Positions 17,872 to 29,199 of a stretch of 64,000 bases of DNA are shown here, in pieces. The notes below the pieces were generated by a model, which did no database searches, was not told the origin of the DNA, and was given only the letters and a program-made list of their open reading frames with translations. Both the position numbers and the translations under genes were made by a program. Source of the stretch: Druceiella hillmani. Lineage: Eukaryota; Arthropoda; Insecta; Lepidoptera; Hepialidae. Within the stretch, counting starts at the first letter, position 1; every line of letters starts with the position of its first letter. The stretch is from NCBI GenBank assembly GCA_039881145.1, contig JAYKKI010000023.1, positions 5,618,501 to 5,682,500 of the forward strand, in the 5' to 3' direction.

Positions 17872-20115
17872 CTCAAATACCTAACATTTCACTACACTGT
17901 TTCTGCATTTTCAAGATAATTTTAGTCTATGTGACTGGAATGTTGTCATATCAAAATGATGTCTATTTTATTTATATAATTTTCTATTATCAAAATTTTA
18001 ATGAGAATTATAACAGAGTTCGTAATATTAGTTGAGAGTAAAATGCTTTCAAAATAATAGCTATATTACTTTAAAGATTATTTATATATAATATTTAATT
18101 TATTTTTTATACAATTGTAATATAAAATATCAATTCTCTGTCAATATTTTTAAGTAGATGTCACAATGAGAATTATTTGACACCCGTAAATTGCGCACTT
18201 ATGAGGATATCTGTTTATGTGTGGACTAATTATCTATGATAATAATACATTTTATCCCTGTTACATAGACATTCAACATCCCTTGTATTGTTGTTTTTTT
18301 TGCTCTTTGTCGTATATCCACTTAATTATCTTGCTTAAGAAACTAAGTGAACATACGGCAGGAACTACGCTTTTAATTTAAACTTTTCTAAATTTAAAGT
18401 CGAATTGAAAATAAACAAACGAGTTCCAGAGCAACAACAGAAGCGTTGCAACATCGCATCATTAAATGCGATTTTTTCAGAATTTCAATACAGTTTTCAC
18501 TTTATCATAAGTTTATGAAGGGCTGGTAGACGTTAAAGTGTTCTATGATAATATGTGTATTTTTTGAAGTAGTATGTTTTTATTTTTGAAGAGAACTTAA
18601 AAGGGGAAAATATTTTAAAATTTCATTATTTGTAAGTTGTCATTATCGGTTTTGTAATTTCTCATTTTGAAAGAAAGTCCGAAGAAAGTAAAAATGGTTA
18701 AAATATGTATCATCCTTCTAATGTAAATGATAATGGTACATCACTTAAAATTTATGGTTTTTAACTTAGCTGGAGATCCGTTTTTGCTCGGGATAACTAA
18801 TAAAATGTCCCAAGCGGCAACTGGAAAGGCTTTACTGTTAATAATATCAAAACTACTGCATTGTTAAAGTTAAGTTAGAATGAAGCTTAAGTTCAAGTCG
18901 AATAGAAAGCTTTAGCAGCCGCTTTGACAGAATCCTGAAATTTAGATCATATTATTTTAGAAAATATTTGAGTAAAAATAGCATTTATATATTATGTAAA
19001 AATGTATATTAAATTTGCCTTCTATCTATCTTTGTTGCGCTATTTATGTCAGTTTTTTTATTATAACAATCCATTGTGACGGCAAAATTAAAAAGAAAAA
19101 TGGATAAGTATCTTTACTGGATTACGTAACATTGTTACATCTTGCTTGTTAGAAATGAATCTGAGACAAACTTAACCGTTACATATTTATGTCATTTGTT
19201 CTAAAATACTATTTACGTTGTATAGCTAACCGCCACTTCATACGCTGTTTTTTAATAAAATATATTGATATAGAGACTCGCAGAGCTTTCTGAATGAAAG
19301 TAATATAGATAATGAAACCGCTGTAGACTTGGCTCTATAAGAGATCTCACTATATTTTACCAAAGGTTCACGAGAATGCTAGATTTTTTATGAAAAGGAG
19401 TAGGTTCGTGTGATTGTATAAGTAAAACAGGAGATAATCGAAAAGTAGATTAGTTACTATTTATATGTTTGTGGCGACAACTTCAAAAATTCAATTTAAA
19501 ATTTCTGCTACATTTTATTATATCCAAATATATTTAAATGTACTAATATAATGTTGCGTATGTTGTGCGGTTGTTATGCTTATTCCTATATTATTATGTA
19601 TATTAACAATAACCGTGTACCGTCTATAACAATGAACAAATAAGAAGCAAGAAATCGTGACATGGAAAAAAATTATAGACATTTAGATTACAGATAAAAG
19701 TAAAAAAGTTGAATTGAAGTTTGAAATAAATATTGGAATACTATTCTTTTTTAAAAGAATCTATATAAAAGGATATGTAGATATTATATTTTAGTCATAA
19801 TTCACAATTATTTTTAAACCTCACATTTAGACTAAAAAGAAAGAATAAATTAAAACCATTGAATAGCAAACGGGTGCTCTTTCTTCCGTTGTGGTAAAAG
19901 CTCAAAAAATGATAAATAATAAATTTATCTCGAATAGTAAAAAAAAAGAATTAACCCTCAAAACTTTCTTGCTTTTTATTCACCATATATAAGTCAGTGT
20001 ATATGGTATGTGAGCAGAAGTTCGCTCTCACTAAATATTAACGTAGCTGATAGTCTTCGAGGGTTTCACAGACGTTTCCTCGTTTAAGTACCTTTTGGCT
20101 AATACTATAATGGTA
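17872..20115 (+). repeat. Segmental duplication block B2
   Basis: Shorter paralogue of B1, as described for 12362-17000. It lacks the TA/CA microsatellite and about 2 kb of other B1 sequence. No gene was recognised; all frames are short and not shared with B1. Confidence 0.75.
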
Positions 20116-20144
20116 AAGTTTACTATTGATACTATTAGCCAAAA
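20093..20144. repeat. Hairpin at the end of B2
   Basis: Left arm 20093-20117 starts TTTTGGCTAATA and right arm 20119-20144 ends TATTAGCCAAAA. The arms are 25-26 bases with a few mismatches and only one unpaired base between them. B1 has just one arm at the matching point (about 16970). Confidence 0.8.
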
Positions 20145-20598
20145 AGCCGTTATAGCACCCAAACATTTTTATGTTATATGATTATTTAAACGAGATTAAG
20201 CATAATTTTAAAAATTCCATTTTATTTTATTATATTACGACTAACGTTCTATTAAACGATTTTCAAAAACATTAAAGTATTTAGAGACTGTATAAAGAAC
20301 AGTTAGTCTTAATTTTTTTCTAGCTCAAGAGAAAATTAGCTCTTTTAATTTTTGTTTTTAATTTCTTTCGATTTTATAAATAATAATATTTAAGTAAAGA
20401 AATGGTACATATAAAAAAAACAGTGAGCCGTCACGGGACGCCTGGCAGATGTGAAACATCGTCTTCGTACAAGTAATATGCATAAAAGATTATTACAGGA
20501 ACTAAATACAGCATAATGAAAAAATAAAGTATTACGAATTTCTTACAGAAAATGGTGACTTTATTTAATAAACATTTATTTACAATTCATACAAAATT
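20145..20598. other. Spacer with GC-richer patch
   Basis: AT-rich apart from about 20427-20475. That patch carries GATGTGAAACATC at 20448-20460, which is the exact reverse complement of the motif ending each unit of the next tandem repeat (20807-20819 and near 21091). The patch may be the outer end of the same element in opposite orientation. Confidence 0.5.
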
Positions 20599-21107
20599 AA
20601 TAAAGCACAGGTTATGTGTACCGTAGTAAACAGCAGCGTCGAACTGAGTGAGGAGGGGGTCGCGTAGTCGGTTGCGCATGGCGACACGTCGCCATACTGT
20701 ACACTTTACTACATATAGACTATATATATACCTTAGTATAGCGTGGTGACCCGTCGCCACGGCAAGCGTCACCACGCCAACGATCCGGTTTATACCTGCG
20801 CCTATAGATGTTTCACATCAAAATAATAAAGCACAGGTTATATGTACCGTAGTAAACAACCGCGTCGAACTGAGTGAGGAGGGGGTCGCGTAGTCGGTTG
20901 CGCATGGCGACACGTCGCCATACCGTACACTCTACTACATACAGACTATATATGTAGTAGAGTGTTATACCTTAAGTTATAACACTCTACTACATATATA
21001 GTATCCTTAGTTATACCTTAGTATAGCGTGGCGACCCGTCGCCATGGCAAGCGTCGCCACGCCAACGATCCGGTTTATACCTGCGCCTATAGATGTTTCA
21101 CATCAAA
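20599..21107. repeat. GC-rich tandem duplication, about 226-bp unit
   Basis: Unit 1 at 20599-20824 and unit 2 at 20825-21107 both open AATAAAGCACAGG and end with GATGTTTCACATC plus a few A. Each unit carries small hairpins such as TGGCGAC-AC-GTCGCCA (20679-20694) and GGCGAC/GTCGCC pairs near its end. Unit 2 is about 57 bases longer because of the inverted duplication at 20945-21002. A 12-base string at 20660-20671 resembles a polymerase III A box with one mismatch, but no B box follows. Base composition is very different from the surroundings. The family is not recognised. Confidence 0.9.
20945..21002. repeat. Perfect 25-bp inverted duplication in unit 2
   Basis: Left arm 20945-20969 and right arm 20978-21002 are exact reverse complements with an 8-base spacer. 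Tandem unit 1 has only the simple ancestral sequence at the matching place (around 20707-20735), so the second arm was gained in unit 2. Confidence 0.92.
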
Positions 21108-21310
21108 AAAATAACAATTTTGAACTTGGAATTTTAAGACGGTGAATGCAATCAAAGAATCTGGAATTGTTTCTTTATTATGAAAAAAGAAATGTAACAA
21201 CATTTTTTATGTCTATATTTTTAATTTATATACGAGAAATTGATATTGCAGAAACTTAAAAAACTCCAAAATTACGCTCAAACAGAGCTTTCAGGCTTTG
21301 ATTTTCTTTT

Positions 21311-21420
21311 ATTTCGTTCCTCAAAAGAAAATGGAACCATTATAAGATTACTGATGTGTCCGTCTGTTACAGCTATTTTTAACACAGTAATAAAATAAAA
21401 GTTAAAAATATTTGTATGGA
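21311..21420 (+). repeat. Decayed dispersed insect repeat (copy 1)
   Basis: The string GTTCCTCAAAAGAAAATGGA, then ACC-TTATAAGATTACT and GTCCGTCTGTTACAGC follow the order of a repeat I remember as abundant in insect genomes (GGTTCCGTACCT, AAAGGAAAAACGGAACC, CTTATAGGATCACT, a run of GTCTGTCCGTC, then CACAGC). The family assignment is from memory. Related copies here: 35450-35935 (minus), 51180-51260 and 54330-54760. Confidence 0.6.
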
Positions 21421-21709
21421 AATTTTAGAGTAAGCAAATGAAAGTAGTTGAAATAACTTTACTTTTTTTTCCATCGTGGGGCTATCAACTGAAAATGGAA
21501 GTTATAAGGATATTAAAACTGTTTTTGTGAGAATTTTACAAAAAATAATTATACATACATTAATTAAAATATCTTAAAAATTAGGCTTCCGCTCGTCCCA
21601 TCTTTGAAACTACTGAAGTCAAAATAATTAAAAAAACAGGGTTGGTAGAAGTTTACCTGAAGCATATTGACAAATTACCCCAATGATTTACGGTTTTGAG
21701 CAATGGACG

Positions 21710-21711
<2 letters not shown>

Positions 21712-21760
<49 letters not shown>
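21712..21760. repeat. (TA)n microsatellite
   Basis: About 49 bases of uninterrupted TA, ending about 50 bases before the 64-bp minisatellite. Confidence 0.98.
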
Positions 21761-21763
<3 letters not shown>

Positions 21764-21812
21764 TAATAACATTAATATTTGCAAACAGTTGAACAGAAAT
21801 ACAACGTACCAG

Positions 21813-22350
21813 TAAAGGTTTATATCTAAGTGTGTACGGAATGTTTACACCCAAGTGTGTTTACATCGAAGTTAGTAATATGTCTATTTTTAAATATGTA
21901 CGGAATGCTTACACCCAAGTGTATTTATATCCAATTCAGTAAAATATTTAGACTTAAATGTGTACGGAATGCTTATACTCAAGCGTGTTTTTACCTAAGT
22001 TAGTAAAATGTTTATATCTAAATGCGTACGGAATGCTAATACCCAAGTGAGTTTATACCTAAGTGAATAAAATGTTTATATCTAAATGTGTAAGGAGTGC
22101 TCATACCCAAATGTGTTTAACCTGAGTAAAATGTTAATATCTAAATGTGTACGGAATGCTCACACTCAAGAGTGTTTATACCTAAGTGAGTAAAATGTTT
22201 GTGCCCAAATGTGTACGGAATGCTTATACCTAAGTATGTTTATACATAAGTGTGTAAAATGTTTGTATCTAAATGTGTACGGAATGCTCATACCCAAATG
22301 TGTTTATACGTACATGTGTAAAATATTTATACCTAAATTAATGCGGAATC
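21813..22350. repeat. Minisatellite with 64-bp period
   Basis: GTACGGAATG or a close variant recurs at 21834, 21898, 21962, 22026, 22090, 22149, 22213 and 22277: 64-base spacing except one 59-base step. Each unit is made of three diverged blocks of about 19-24 bases, each with a core like TATACCTAAGTGTG. So a short ancestral repeat first tripled and the triplet then amplified. The 75-codon frame at 22209-22436 is a by-product of the repeat. Confidence 0.95.
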
Positions 22351-22360
22351 TTGTAAAGCG

Positions 22361-22740
22361 AGTTCATCTCATGTTTAATAAGTTTTTATTTTTTAATTGC
22401 GGTACGTTAAATACAACTAAAACTATAAGCAAGTAAATTTGAGATTTTTTGGTAATAAAAAATTATCTTTTATTTCTTGTAGTAACACTATTATTCTATT
22501 GTTTCTAGATTTCTCCATCACAAAGGGACAACCATTTCTACGGAGTCACTCGTTTATCAATTTGTCTGCTTATATATTATCGGGTACTAAAGCTGTTTAA
22601 ATCATTGGTAGTATTTGAATAAATTACAAATAATTCCGAAAACCATTTCCTGAAGTATTTAAACGTTATTAGGGAATATAAGCGTATACATTGGAACACA
22701 GACGAAATAAATTTTAGGACACGCACGAAGTAGTGATCCA
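22361..22740. other. No gene recognised
   Basis: AT-rich sequence with no coding or structural signal noticed. Confidence 0.5.
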
Positions 22741-22905
22741 TTATACCGGATGGTACAACTACTGGCCTCACCATCTGGCACCAGCTGCCTACCCAGTCTT
22801 GGAAACATAAATTACGTCATGAATATTAGTGTGCTATTTAAACAGCTGAACACACTGAATAATAAGTATTTAAACTTCCTTATATCTCCTAAAATTGTTA
22901 AGCAA
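22741..22905 (+). repeat. Short dispersed duplicate, copy 1
   Basis: From GGTAC-CTACTGGC through ATTACGT-ATG and ATTTAAA-AG-TGAACA-ACTGAAT it matches 23567-23705 in the same orientation, with clear divergence. Both copies lie downstream of a TA tract (21712 and 23470), so the original duplicated unit may have included one. Confidence 0.7.
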
Positions 22906-23463
22906 ATTATTTGATTTGAAAGATCTTGACCTAATTAAAAACTTGTACCCAGACATTTTTTTTGTTCCCTTGGAATGGTAAAATCAACTTTGAAAAAATA
23001 TTTCGTCGTTGAGTAATTGTTTACATATTAAGCAAATATGACATAATATTCCAAGTTTGTATTATTTGAAAAGAAGAAAACTTATTATCCAACGAATTTT
23101 ACATACTGCACGCAATTAATGCTCTATGTTATTTAGAAGATTGTTTTACTCAAATGTTGAAATCGCAAATACAATTTTGGCAAATTTATAATATATATAA
23201 TAACTAAAAGGTAATGTGTTTACAATTCAACACCAATTTATTTCCGCGTTTTAACACATCACAAAGTACAATATTGTTTTTCACACTCATTTTCTATAAC
23301 ACCAGTTAACAATGCAAACCATATTTTGACACAAATTCCATAATTGGCAACATGCGTGAAGTTCGTAAGTGTCAAAATATTAGTTTAGATGCTTAAGAAC
23401 TTCATAGACTTCCAATCGGTCTCGCTCAGAAGCCTGCCTTATAAATTGCTTCAAATTACATGA

Positions 23464-23469
<6 letters not shown>
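22906..23469. other. No gene recognised
   Basis: AT-rich sequence between the duplicate and the next TA tract. Nothing was recognised. Confidence 0.5.

Positions 23470-23524
<55 letters not shown>
23470..23524. repeat. (TA)n microsatellite
   Basis: About 55 bases of pure TA, ending about 45 bases before the second short duplicate. Confidence 0.98.
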
Positions 23525-23527
<3 letters not shown>

Positions 23528-23566
23528 AATAATATGCATTTAATCACGTACCGTTTTTTGGCATTT

Positions 23567-23705
23567 ACTCTGGTACCGCTACTGGCTCCATCATCGCTGC
23601 CTGTTCCGTTTGGGAAAAAGAATTACGTGATGTTTATAAGAGCGCCATTTAAATAGTTGAACAGACTGAATGATTTGCATGAAAATCTTTGAAGCATATT
23701 TCTGT
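23567..23705 (+). repeat. Short dispersed duplicate, copy 2
   Basis: Partner of 22741-22905. A 14-base part (CTGGCACCAGCTGC in copy 1) is changed here to a different GC-rich string. Confidence 0.7.
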
Positions 23706-24009
23706 AAAAATCTGGTTTAAATATTACACAGCCATATCAGTAAAATAATAATATACTTTAAAACTTCTCAATTTTCACCTGCCCAAAAGCCTTTCATTGT
23801 TTAATTTAACCATGTAAAGAATGAAAATGAATATACTGACTATTACAAATATTGTGCACTTAATACGATAAACGATCGAGAGAATTCTTTCAACGATTGC
23901 TAAAACTTTTTCTTTCTTGCTAAAACTCGAAGACTTCACAATTTCCGTAGCGGCAGTGTTCGCAGGAAACTCAATAGAGTTATAAATTATTGTGCAAACG
24001 TAGGAAGTG

Positions 24010-24180
24010 ACATTAAACAAGATGGCGGCTCAATAGTTCCGCCCGGTCGACTTCCGAAGCTCTAGACGACACATAACCTCCATTCTGTCTTGCTCCAGAT
24101 AGCAAGTGTTTGTTAAGTGGGAGGACCAAATGCGTTGAAGCATAACTGCCTTGGTATTCATGCGAAGTAGCGAATAGTGC
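24010..24180. promoter_or_regulatory. GC-richer patch with AAGATGGCGGC
   Basis: A local rise in GC content containing CAAGATGGCGGCTC (24018-24031), which resembles the YY1/Pho-type motif often found near transcription starts. The plus-strand frame from its ATG closes after four codons. On the minus strand an 81-codon frame without an early ATG (23775-24020) contains one hydrophobic segment, with a stop just upstream. Promoter or first-exon character is only a guess. Confidence 0.2.
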
Positions 24181-25456
24181 AATAATAGTTTTCAGTAAGA
24201 AATTCGAGCTAATGGAAATTTTGTTGTGGTTTTAAATACTATTAAGGCAAGAAATATATTTTCTCTTTCATACGTTTTTTGTTACGAAGTTGTGGAAAAT
24301 ATTTTGTAGGAATTACGTTAATGATGTCGTTTAAATAGTTCTAACCCCAAAAATTTATCGTCAGGGCTTTCACTTTCTGATCTCTTTGTAATTTCATAAT
24401 ATGAAAATTATGAAGCAGATTTCATTAAGACTTTTGAAAACAATTAACTTAAAATGTAGATTTCATATTATTATATTCTCTCCAAAAACGAAGAAAATTA
24501 GTTTGCACTTCAGTAGAAGCCAATTATCTGCCGGATCATTGCCCAAAATATTATGTTTCACATTTAATTAGTGGCAGTTTCCTATCTGTTGCTATTTCAT
24601 AATTAATTATTGCGTATAGTAATTAATTATTCTGCACATAACATTTCTATTTTATACTAAAAATTCTCGGCCATTAATTATTTAATGGAATTATATTACG
24701 CCAATTAAAGCGGCTTCCGCGATAGGGAAGAACAAAAAAATTTAAAAGTTAAAATGAAATTGAATAAGTTAGGGACCAATGTTTCGAGTGCCTTATAAGC
24801 AGGAATACATATGAAAATATATATTTTAATCTAATTTATTTTCACTGTTAAATTATATAACACAAAAAATATTAGCAAGACTCATATGAAACATATCAAC
24901 CTAAGTTTCTTTATTGAATATATTTTAAAATTATTTATTTACTAAACAGGTGAAACTATGTATACCTACTATAACAATGACATTAAGAACAAGAGATGAA
25001 TATTATTTCGATTCTTTGTTTCTTAAAGTCCTATCCTATTCATTTAGATAAGCTGTTATATAAACAAAGAGGTTATTAAAATTAACAAGTAATTTTTTGT
25101 TTATTTATTTTTGTTGATTTTCCAAAAGAATTTTCACAGAAAGTAGTAGGAACCATACCTATCACTTCTCTTTCTGTTTTCTCTAGCCTCTTTCTATTTT
25201 TGAAAATCAATACTATAAACTACTCACTATTGTACCGTTAACCATATTGTTTGTGTTCATAATTATATAAAATTTCACCATGAGATTATTCGTTAAACAA
25301 GATAATTTTTCAGAATAATTTATCGCAGTACTTAGCTGGAGTAAATAATGTTCTTTTTAGTTTTCAGTATTTCATAGACCATTATTTAATTTTTCCTTTT
25401 TAAAAATTTTAATTTATTTGTAACTTTTATTAATTTGTTAGAAACTTGTGTTTAAA
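24181..25456. other. No gene; cluster of TAATTA-type sites
   Basis: AT-rich DNA. Between about 24560 and 24700 there are several homeodomain-like cores (TTTAATTAG, ATAATTAATTATTG, GTAATTAATTATTC, CATTAATTATTTAATGG). In such AT-rich sequence these are partly expected by chance. No coding signal. Confidence 0.35.
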
Positions 25457-25600
25457 TGATAGCAGGTCTATTAAGCGCGCCGTTATTACAAAGATACGAG
25501 AGAGGAAGAGTTTATGCTTTAAAAATATATAAAGGAATTAAGAGAATGTTTCAGGAGATGATGCCGAGTAATATGACCACAGGCGTTCACAAATGGTAAG
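25457..25600 (+). other. 47-codon ORF ending at a donor-like site
   Basis: From ATG at 25457 the frame reads 47 codons (MIAGLLSAPLLQRYERGR ... TGVHKW) to a TAA at about 25598-25600. That stop lies inside a good splice-donor match, CAAATG|GTAAGAATAAG. If the donor is used, this would be a coding exon of about 140 bases; if not, it is a chance frame. The residues match no family I know. Confidence 0.15.
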
Positions 25601-28405
25601 AATAAGGTCCGAAGTAAAGGGAAGTGTAAAGGATAATGTGCACTGTCTCATTTTGGTACACGAATATTGATCTAGAATTAAAAAAAAATTGCTTTAATTA
25701 CAAGTGACGCGCTCTCTTCCGAAGAGGAGTACATCCCATAGATAAAGCCCATATCCCTCAGGATAAAGTCCATATACCATAACGAAATCTTAATTCAGCT
25801 GCTGCTGTGATTATTTTGTTAACTAAAACATAGCTTGTTTACTTTCATCAGTTGAGGAGTTCCATTGCCTATTTGTCGAGTACTTTAAGTGATTTTGACT
25901 AAATATACTTAAAATCACCTTTGCATTATACGCTTCTAGAATAAAAATAATAATTCAATTTGGTTCATACTTGTCAGGGATATACATTAATATACATAAA
26001 AGGGGAAGATGTATTGCGAAATTTCTTCTTATTTTGAATTCGATTGAAAATTGGTTAAAAATCTAACAGAGTATTGTGGAATAACGCATAATAAACTAAT
26101 CAATTTTGGACTGTCAAAAACGGTCCCGCGAAACATTACTTTACTTTTGTGCCTTTTACCGGAAATACAAAAATCCATTAGATATAATTTTAATTAACAA
26201 TTCCTTAAGACATTATTAATCTCATTTAATTGGCAATCTGAATAAAAATAATATATATTTAGTGCTATATCTAATTCAATAATAGAAATAACATTTTTGA
26301 TGGTATTTATATATGTTCAACAAAGCGAATAAACACTCAATAATGCTCTCAATAAAACACTCAAAATCAAAACTTTCCAAGACAGAATTAATTATCGTGG
26401 CAGACTATTTGGCCATTTATCCCCGGTCTAAAACGAAAAAAAAATATTAGGACTTCCTGAATAAACTAATATTTCACGCAAATAATGTACGATACTCAAA
26501 AATATGATATACTATAATACGATAATAAAATAATGTTTTTAGTGAAAGTTTTAAAAAAAGTTCAATCTATTTAGCCCATTATAGATTGAGCCAAAAGTGT
26601 ATATATTAACATTGTTCTTTGGAAATACGTAAATTTTTATCAATTTCCAGTTTACTCTAATTATGAAAATGTATACCTTAGGCTCAAAATTGAAAAATGT
26701 AATAAGATAAGTTTTGTAATAAATTATAAACAAAACAAAATGTTTCATAGACGCGAACCTTTTCAAAGGAAATGCCTGGGGTAGATGAAATGTTTGCCTG
26801 ATATTTGCTATACAAATATTGTCCACACATTAGGTTTCACGAGTTTTATTATGTTACAAAAATTTAACTGCATTTACTAACATTTAATTGCATTATTTTG
26901 ATATTTCATTTTACCTATATTTTATGCTGTGACCAAACAGACATCTCCAGGATACTCAGCCAACTATGCGTTTGTCATAATGTGGAATAACTTCGTGCAT
27001 TATAGAATTTTTTATTAAGTAAATTCTTCAATTTCTATAATTTCTATTATTAAGTAAATTCTTCTCAAATGTCTTTTACTTCAAAAAAGAAAGAAATGTG
27101 TAAATTTTCACACTTCTGACCGAAATTTGTTTTCGTTTGTATGCGTACTTATTAAGTTACCAAACACTTACAAATACAAAGAATGTCTAAATTATAAAGA
27201 AAATTACGTTATGGTATTTTGAAATTCTCTATTTCGTTTCTTCAGTAGACAGTAACGGCTAAAATGTAAAGCATCAGTTTTAAGTATGAATAAAAGAAAC
27301 AACAAGTAAAATAAATTAAACCAACATGCTTTTGCCAGTACATTATAGAATTGAATTCGTCGGAGGTTCGTAGAAGCTCGTTTTTTCATTCTGTGATACC
27401 ATTTGCGGGAGTCGCTAAGTTAAGTAGCTCAAATTTAATGCTAACATTGACCAACAACCAAAATTTCTTGAACGAAACATGTAGTGCAATTTGTTGACAT
27501 TTTTGTGCCTATTACCAGAAAACGATTAATTTCTTTTTATCAGGTCGAAGGCAGCTGCACTATTTAATTACAAAATTATTGCAATTTATTCACATTTGTT
27601 TTGTTTGTACACATGAGATAGTGAAAAAAGCATATTACATTTTAAAATTAAAATTATTATGCCTATTTTAAGATGAATAGGATAAATTAAGGTAAATATT
27701 GCGTACTGTGGTACTCAATATTTACCTTATTTAAGGTAAATATAATTGCCTTCAATAGCATAAAATTTAATGAGCTAGTTAAGTGAACAATATGCAGTAA
27801 TAATTTCTAGTCAGATAGTGACATGATGGAAACATAATGATCATGTGGTTGACTAATGCTTTTTTCTTAGTGAAATTAAAGTCTTTCAGAAAAGTCAAAG
27901 CATGTATAAGATATTCAAAAGTGTTTTCTTTTTTAAAAATTTCCATATTTGATTGATTTTTAAATGTCAGAGCGGCCTGATCAGGTTAAGTAAATTTCAA
28001 ATTTCTCTGTTTCATTGTTTTATGACGAAGTAGAGGGAAATTTCCGAGCATTTCCTATCTCGCAAATTACATATTTAAATAGTCGATCGGAGTTTCAAGA
28101 TCTTGTAAGAGATATAGTCGTCTAGAGAAAAAAATTAAAATATTGAATTTTAGATTAAAACAATGGAATCGTACATAGAATTTTAATCCAAAATAGAATC
28201 TTAGTTTATAGTAGTGATGTCGTCGATTTAGCTGGGTCATAAACATAATGGGTAAAGACTGTTAACTAGTCTATTAATTGAAAGACTTAATTTTTTTTGT
28301 AATATTAGTTTAACAGCTATTCTGGTCCATAAAATTAAGAAATTCCCTTCTTAGTTTCTGGCGTATAGTGCTAAATATAAAGAAAAAAATACATCAACAG
28401 TCACT
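25601..28405. other. No gene recognised
   Basis: AT-rich stretch. Notable only for a 35-base-period tandem pair near 27013-27064 and the hairpin at 27689-27728. ORFs at 26551-26826 and 27204-27389 (minus) have biased lysine, isoleucine and phenylalanine composition typical of random AT-rich DNA. Confidence 0.55.
27689..27728. repeat. Hairpin with 13-bp perfect arms
   Basis: AAGGTAAATATTG (27689-27701) and CAATATTTACCTT (27716-27728) around 14 bases. A third partial copy, AAGGTAAATAT, follows directly at about 27734. Confidence 0.9.
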
Positions 28406-28426
28406 TTGTGCAGACTTGTGGAGAAA

Positions 28427-28645
28427 ATGGCTTTGCTTTTGGTTTGTAAACATGTTACACAAAATATTGTTCCTGTTTTTTTTCTTTCGAAGACATCTGA
28501 GCAAGAACTCAATACAATGTTTAAAAAATTTTTACATTACAAAACTGACAAAAACAAGCCATTAGATTATAAGATAAATATAACTTTATCGTCTATGGAT
28601 ATCAAAGTAGAGCTTCCCAAAAAAATTGTAAAAGCCGTGAACTAG
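28427..28645 (+). CDS. Unidentified 72-codon ORF
   Basis: From ATG at 28427 the frame reads MALLLVCKHVTQ ... VELPKKIVKAVN and stops at 28643-28645. It has a hydrophobic start, then a lysine- and glutamate-rich second half (KTSEQELNTMFKKF; SSMDIKVELPKKIVKAV) that looks more protein-like than most frames here. A possible splice acceptor, CACTTTGTGCAG, ends at 28412, and the same frame is open from there. It ends 43 bases before block A2 begins, so a paralogue, if any, would lie just left of position 1 and outside the window. No family was recognised. It could be a last exon, a decayed remnant or chance. Confidence 0.22.
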   Translation: MALLLVCKHVTQNIVPVFFLSKTSEQELNTMFKKFLHYKTDKNKPLDYKINITLSSMDIKVELPKKIVKAVN

Positions 28646-28787
28646 GTTCCAAGTTTTTCTAAGAAAAGTTTTCTTCTGTTCTGTTTTATAATTAAAACTG
28701 GTTTAGCTGTTAAACAGTTAATACAATATAGAGCATTAATTTCAAATTTAAATGAAATAGATTCTTTACTAGTTTAAATGATGTTTG

Positions 28788-28887
28788 TCCAAGTCAAAGA
28801 TATTTTTTTAGGAAACCACCGATCTTCTCAATACCCAGTCAGTGTATTGAGATCTGTGGTTTCCTAAAAAATTATCTTTGATTTAGG
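28788..28887. repeat. 100-bp palindrome in A2
   Basis: Counterpart of 96-195, again exactly 100 bases, with arms of about 44-47 bases around CCAGTCAGT. Near the apex TCTCAATAC pairs with GTATTGAGA perfectly, where A1 has a mismatch. Confidence 0.85.
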
Positions 28888-29199
28888 CACACACCATTCA
28901 AACTAAGAAAAAATTACAAGTTCATAGTTAATTGAGTATACGATTGAATAATTGAGGTACGCATGTTACTTAAGAGATATTTTTGGTATTGTCATTTAAT
29001 TTTTCCTTTCGAAATTATGGGTGCCCTGGTAATGATCACGGAAAGCCATTTTGGGAAGATGTCGCTTCAAAAGTCTTATAAAAAATGGGATTACAATGCA
29101 ACCGTGACTTGCTGCTGATTTACTGCTGATTTTTTGTTCAAGAATTTTCAATCTTAAATTGCAAGAAACAAACAAAATGAAGTAAAATGTACATTTTTA

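Noticed and set aside
20660..20671. tRNA or SINE A box
   Set aside because: One mismatch to the A-box pattern, but no B box and no cloverleaf; kept only as a remark in the tandem repeat.
21813..22350. Possible CRISPR-like array
   Set aside because: Regular spacing, but the whole 64-bp unit repeats without unique spacers, and the setting is eukaryotic.
22209..22436. 75-codon ORF in the minisatellite
   Set aside because: Produced by the 64-bp repeat (64 is not a multiple of three, so the peptide does not repeat as a domain); no independent coding sign.
23775..24020. 81-codon minus-strand frame with a hydrophobic segment
   Set aside because: No ATG until near the end, a stop directly upstream, and no convincing splice acceptor.
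24560..24700. Homeodomain-site cluster as an enhancer
   Set aside because: TAATTA-type strings are expected often at this base composition; without conservation data it cannot be claimed.
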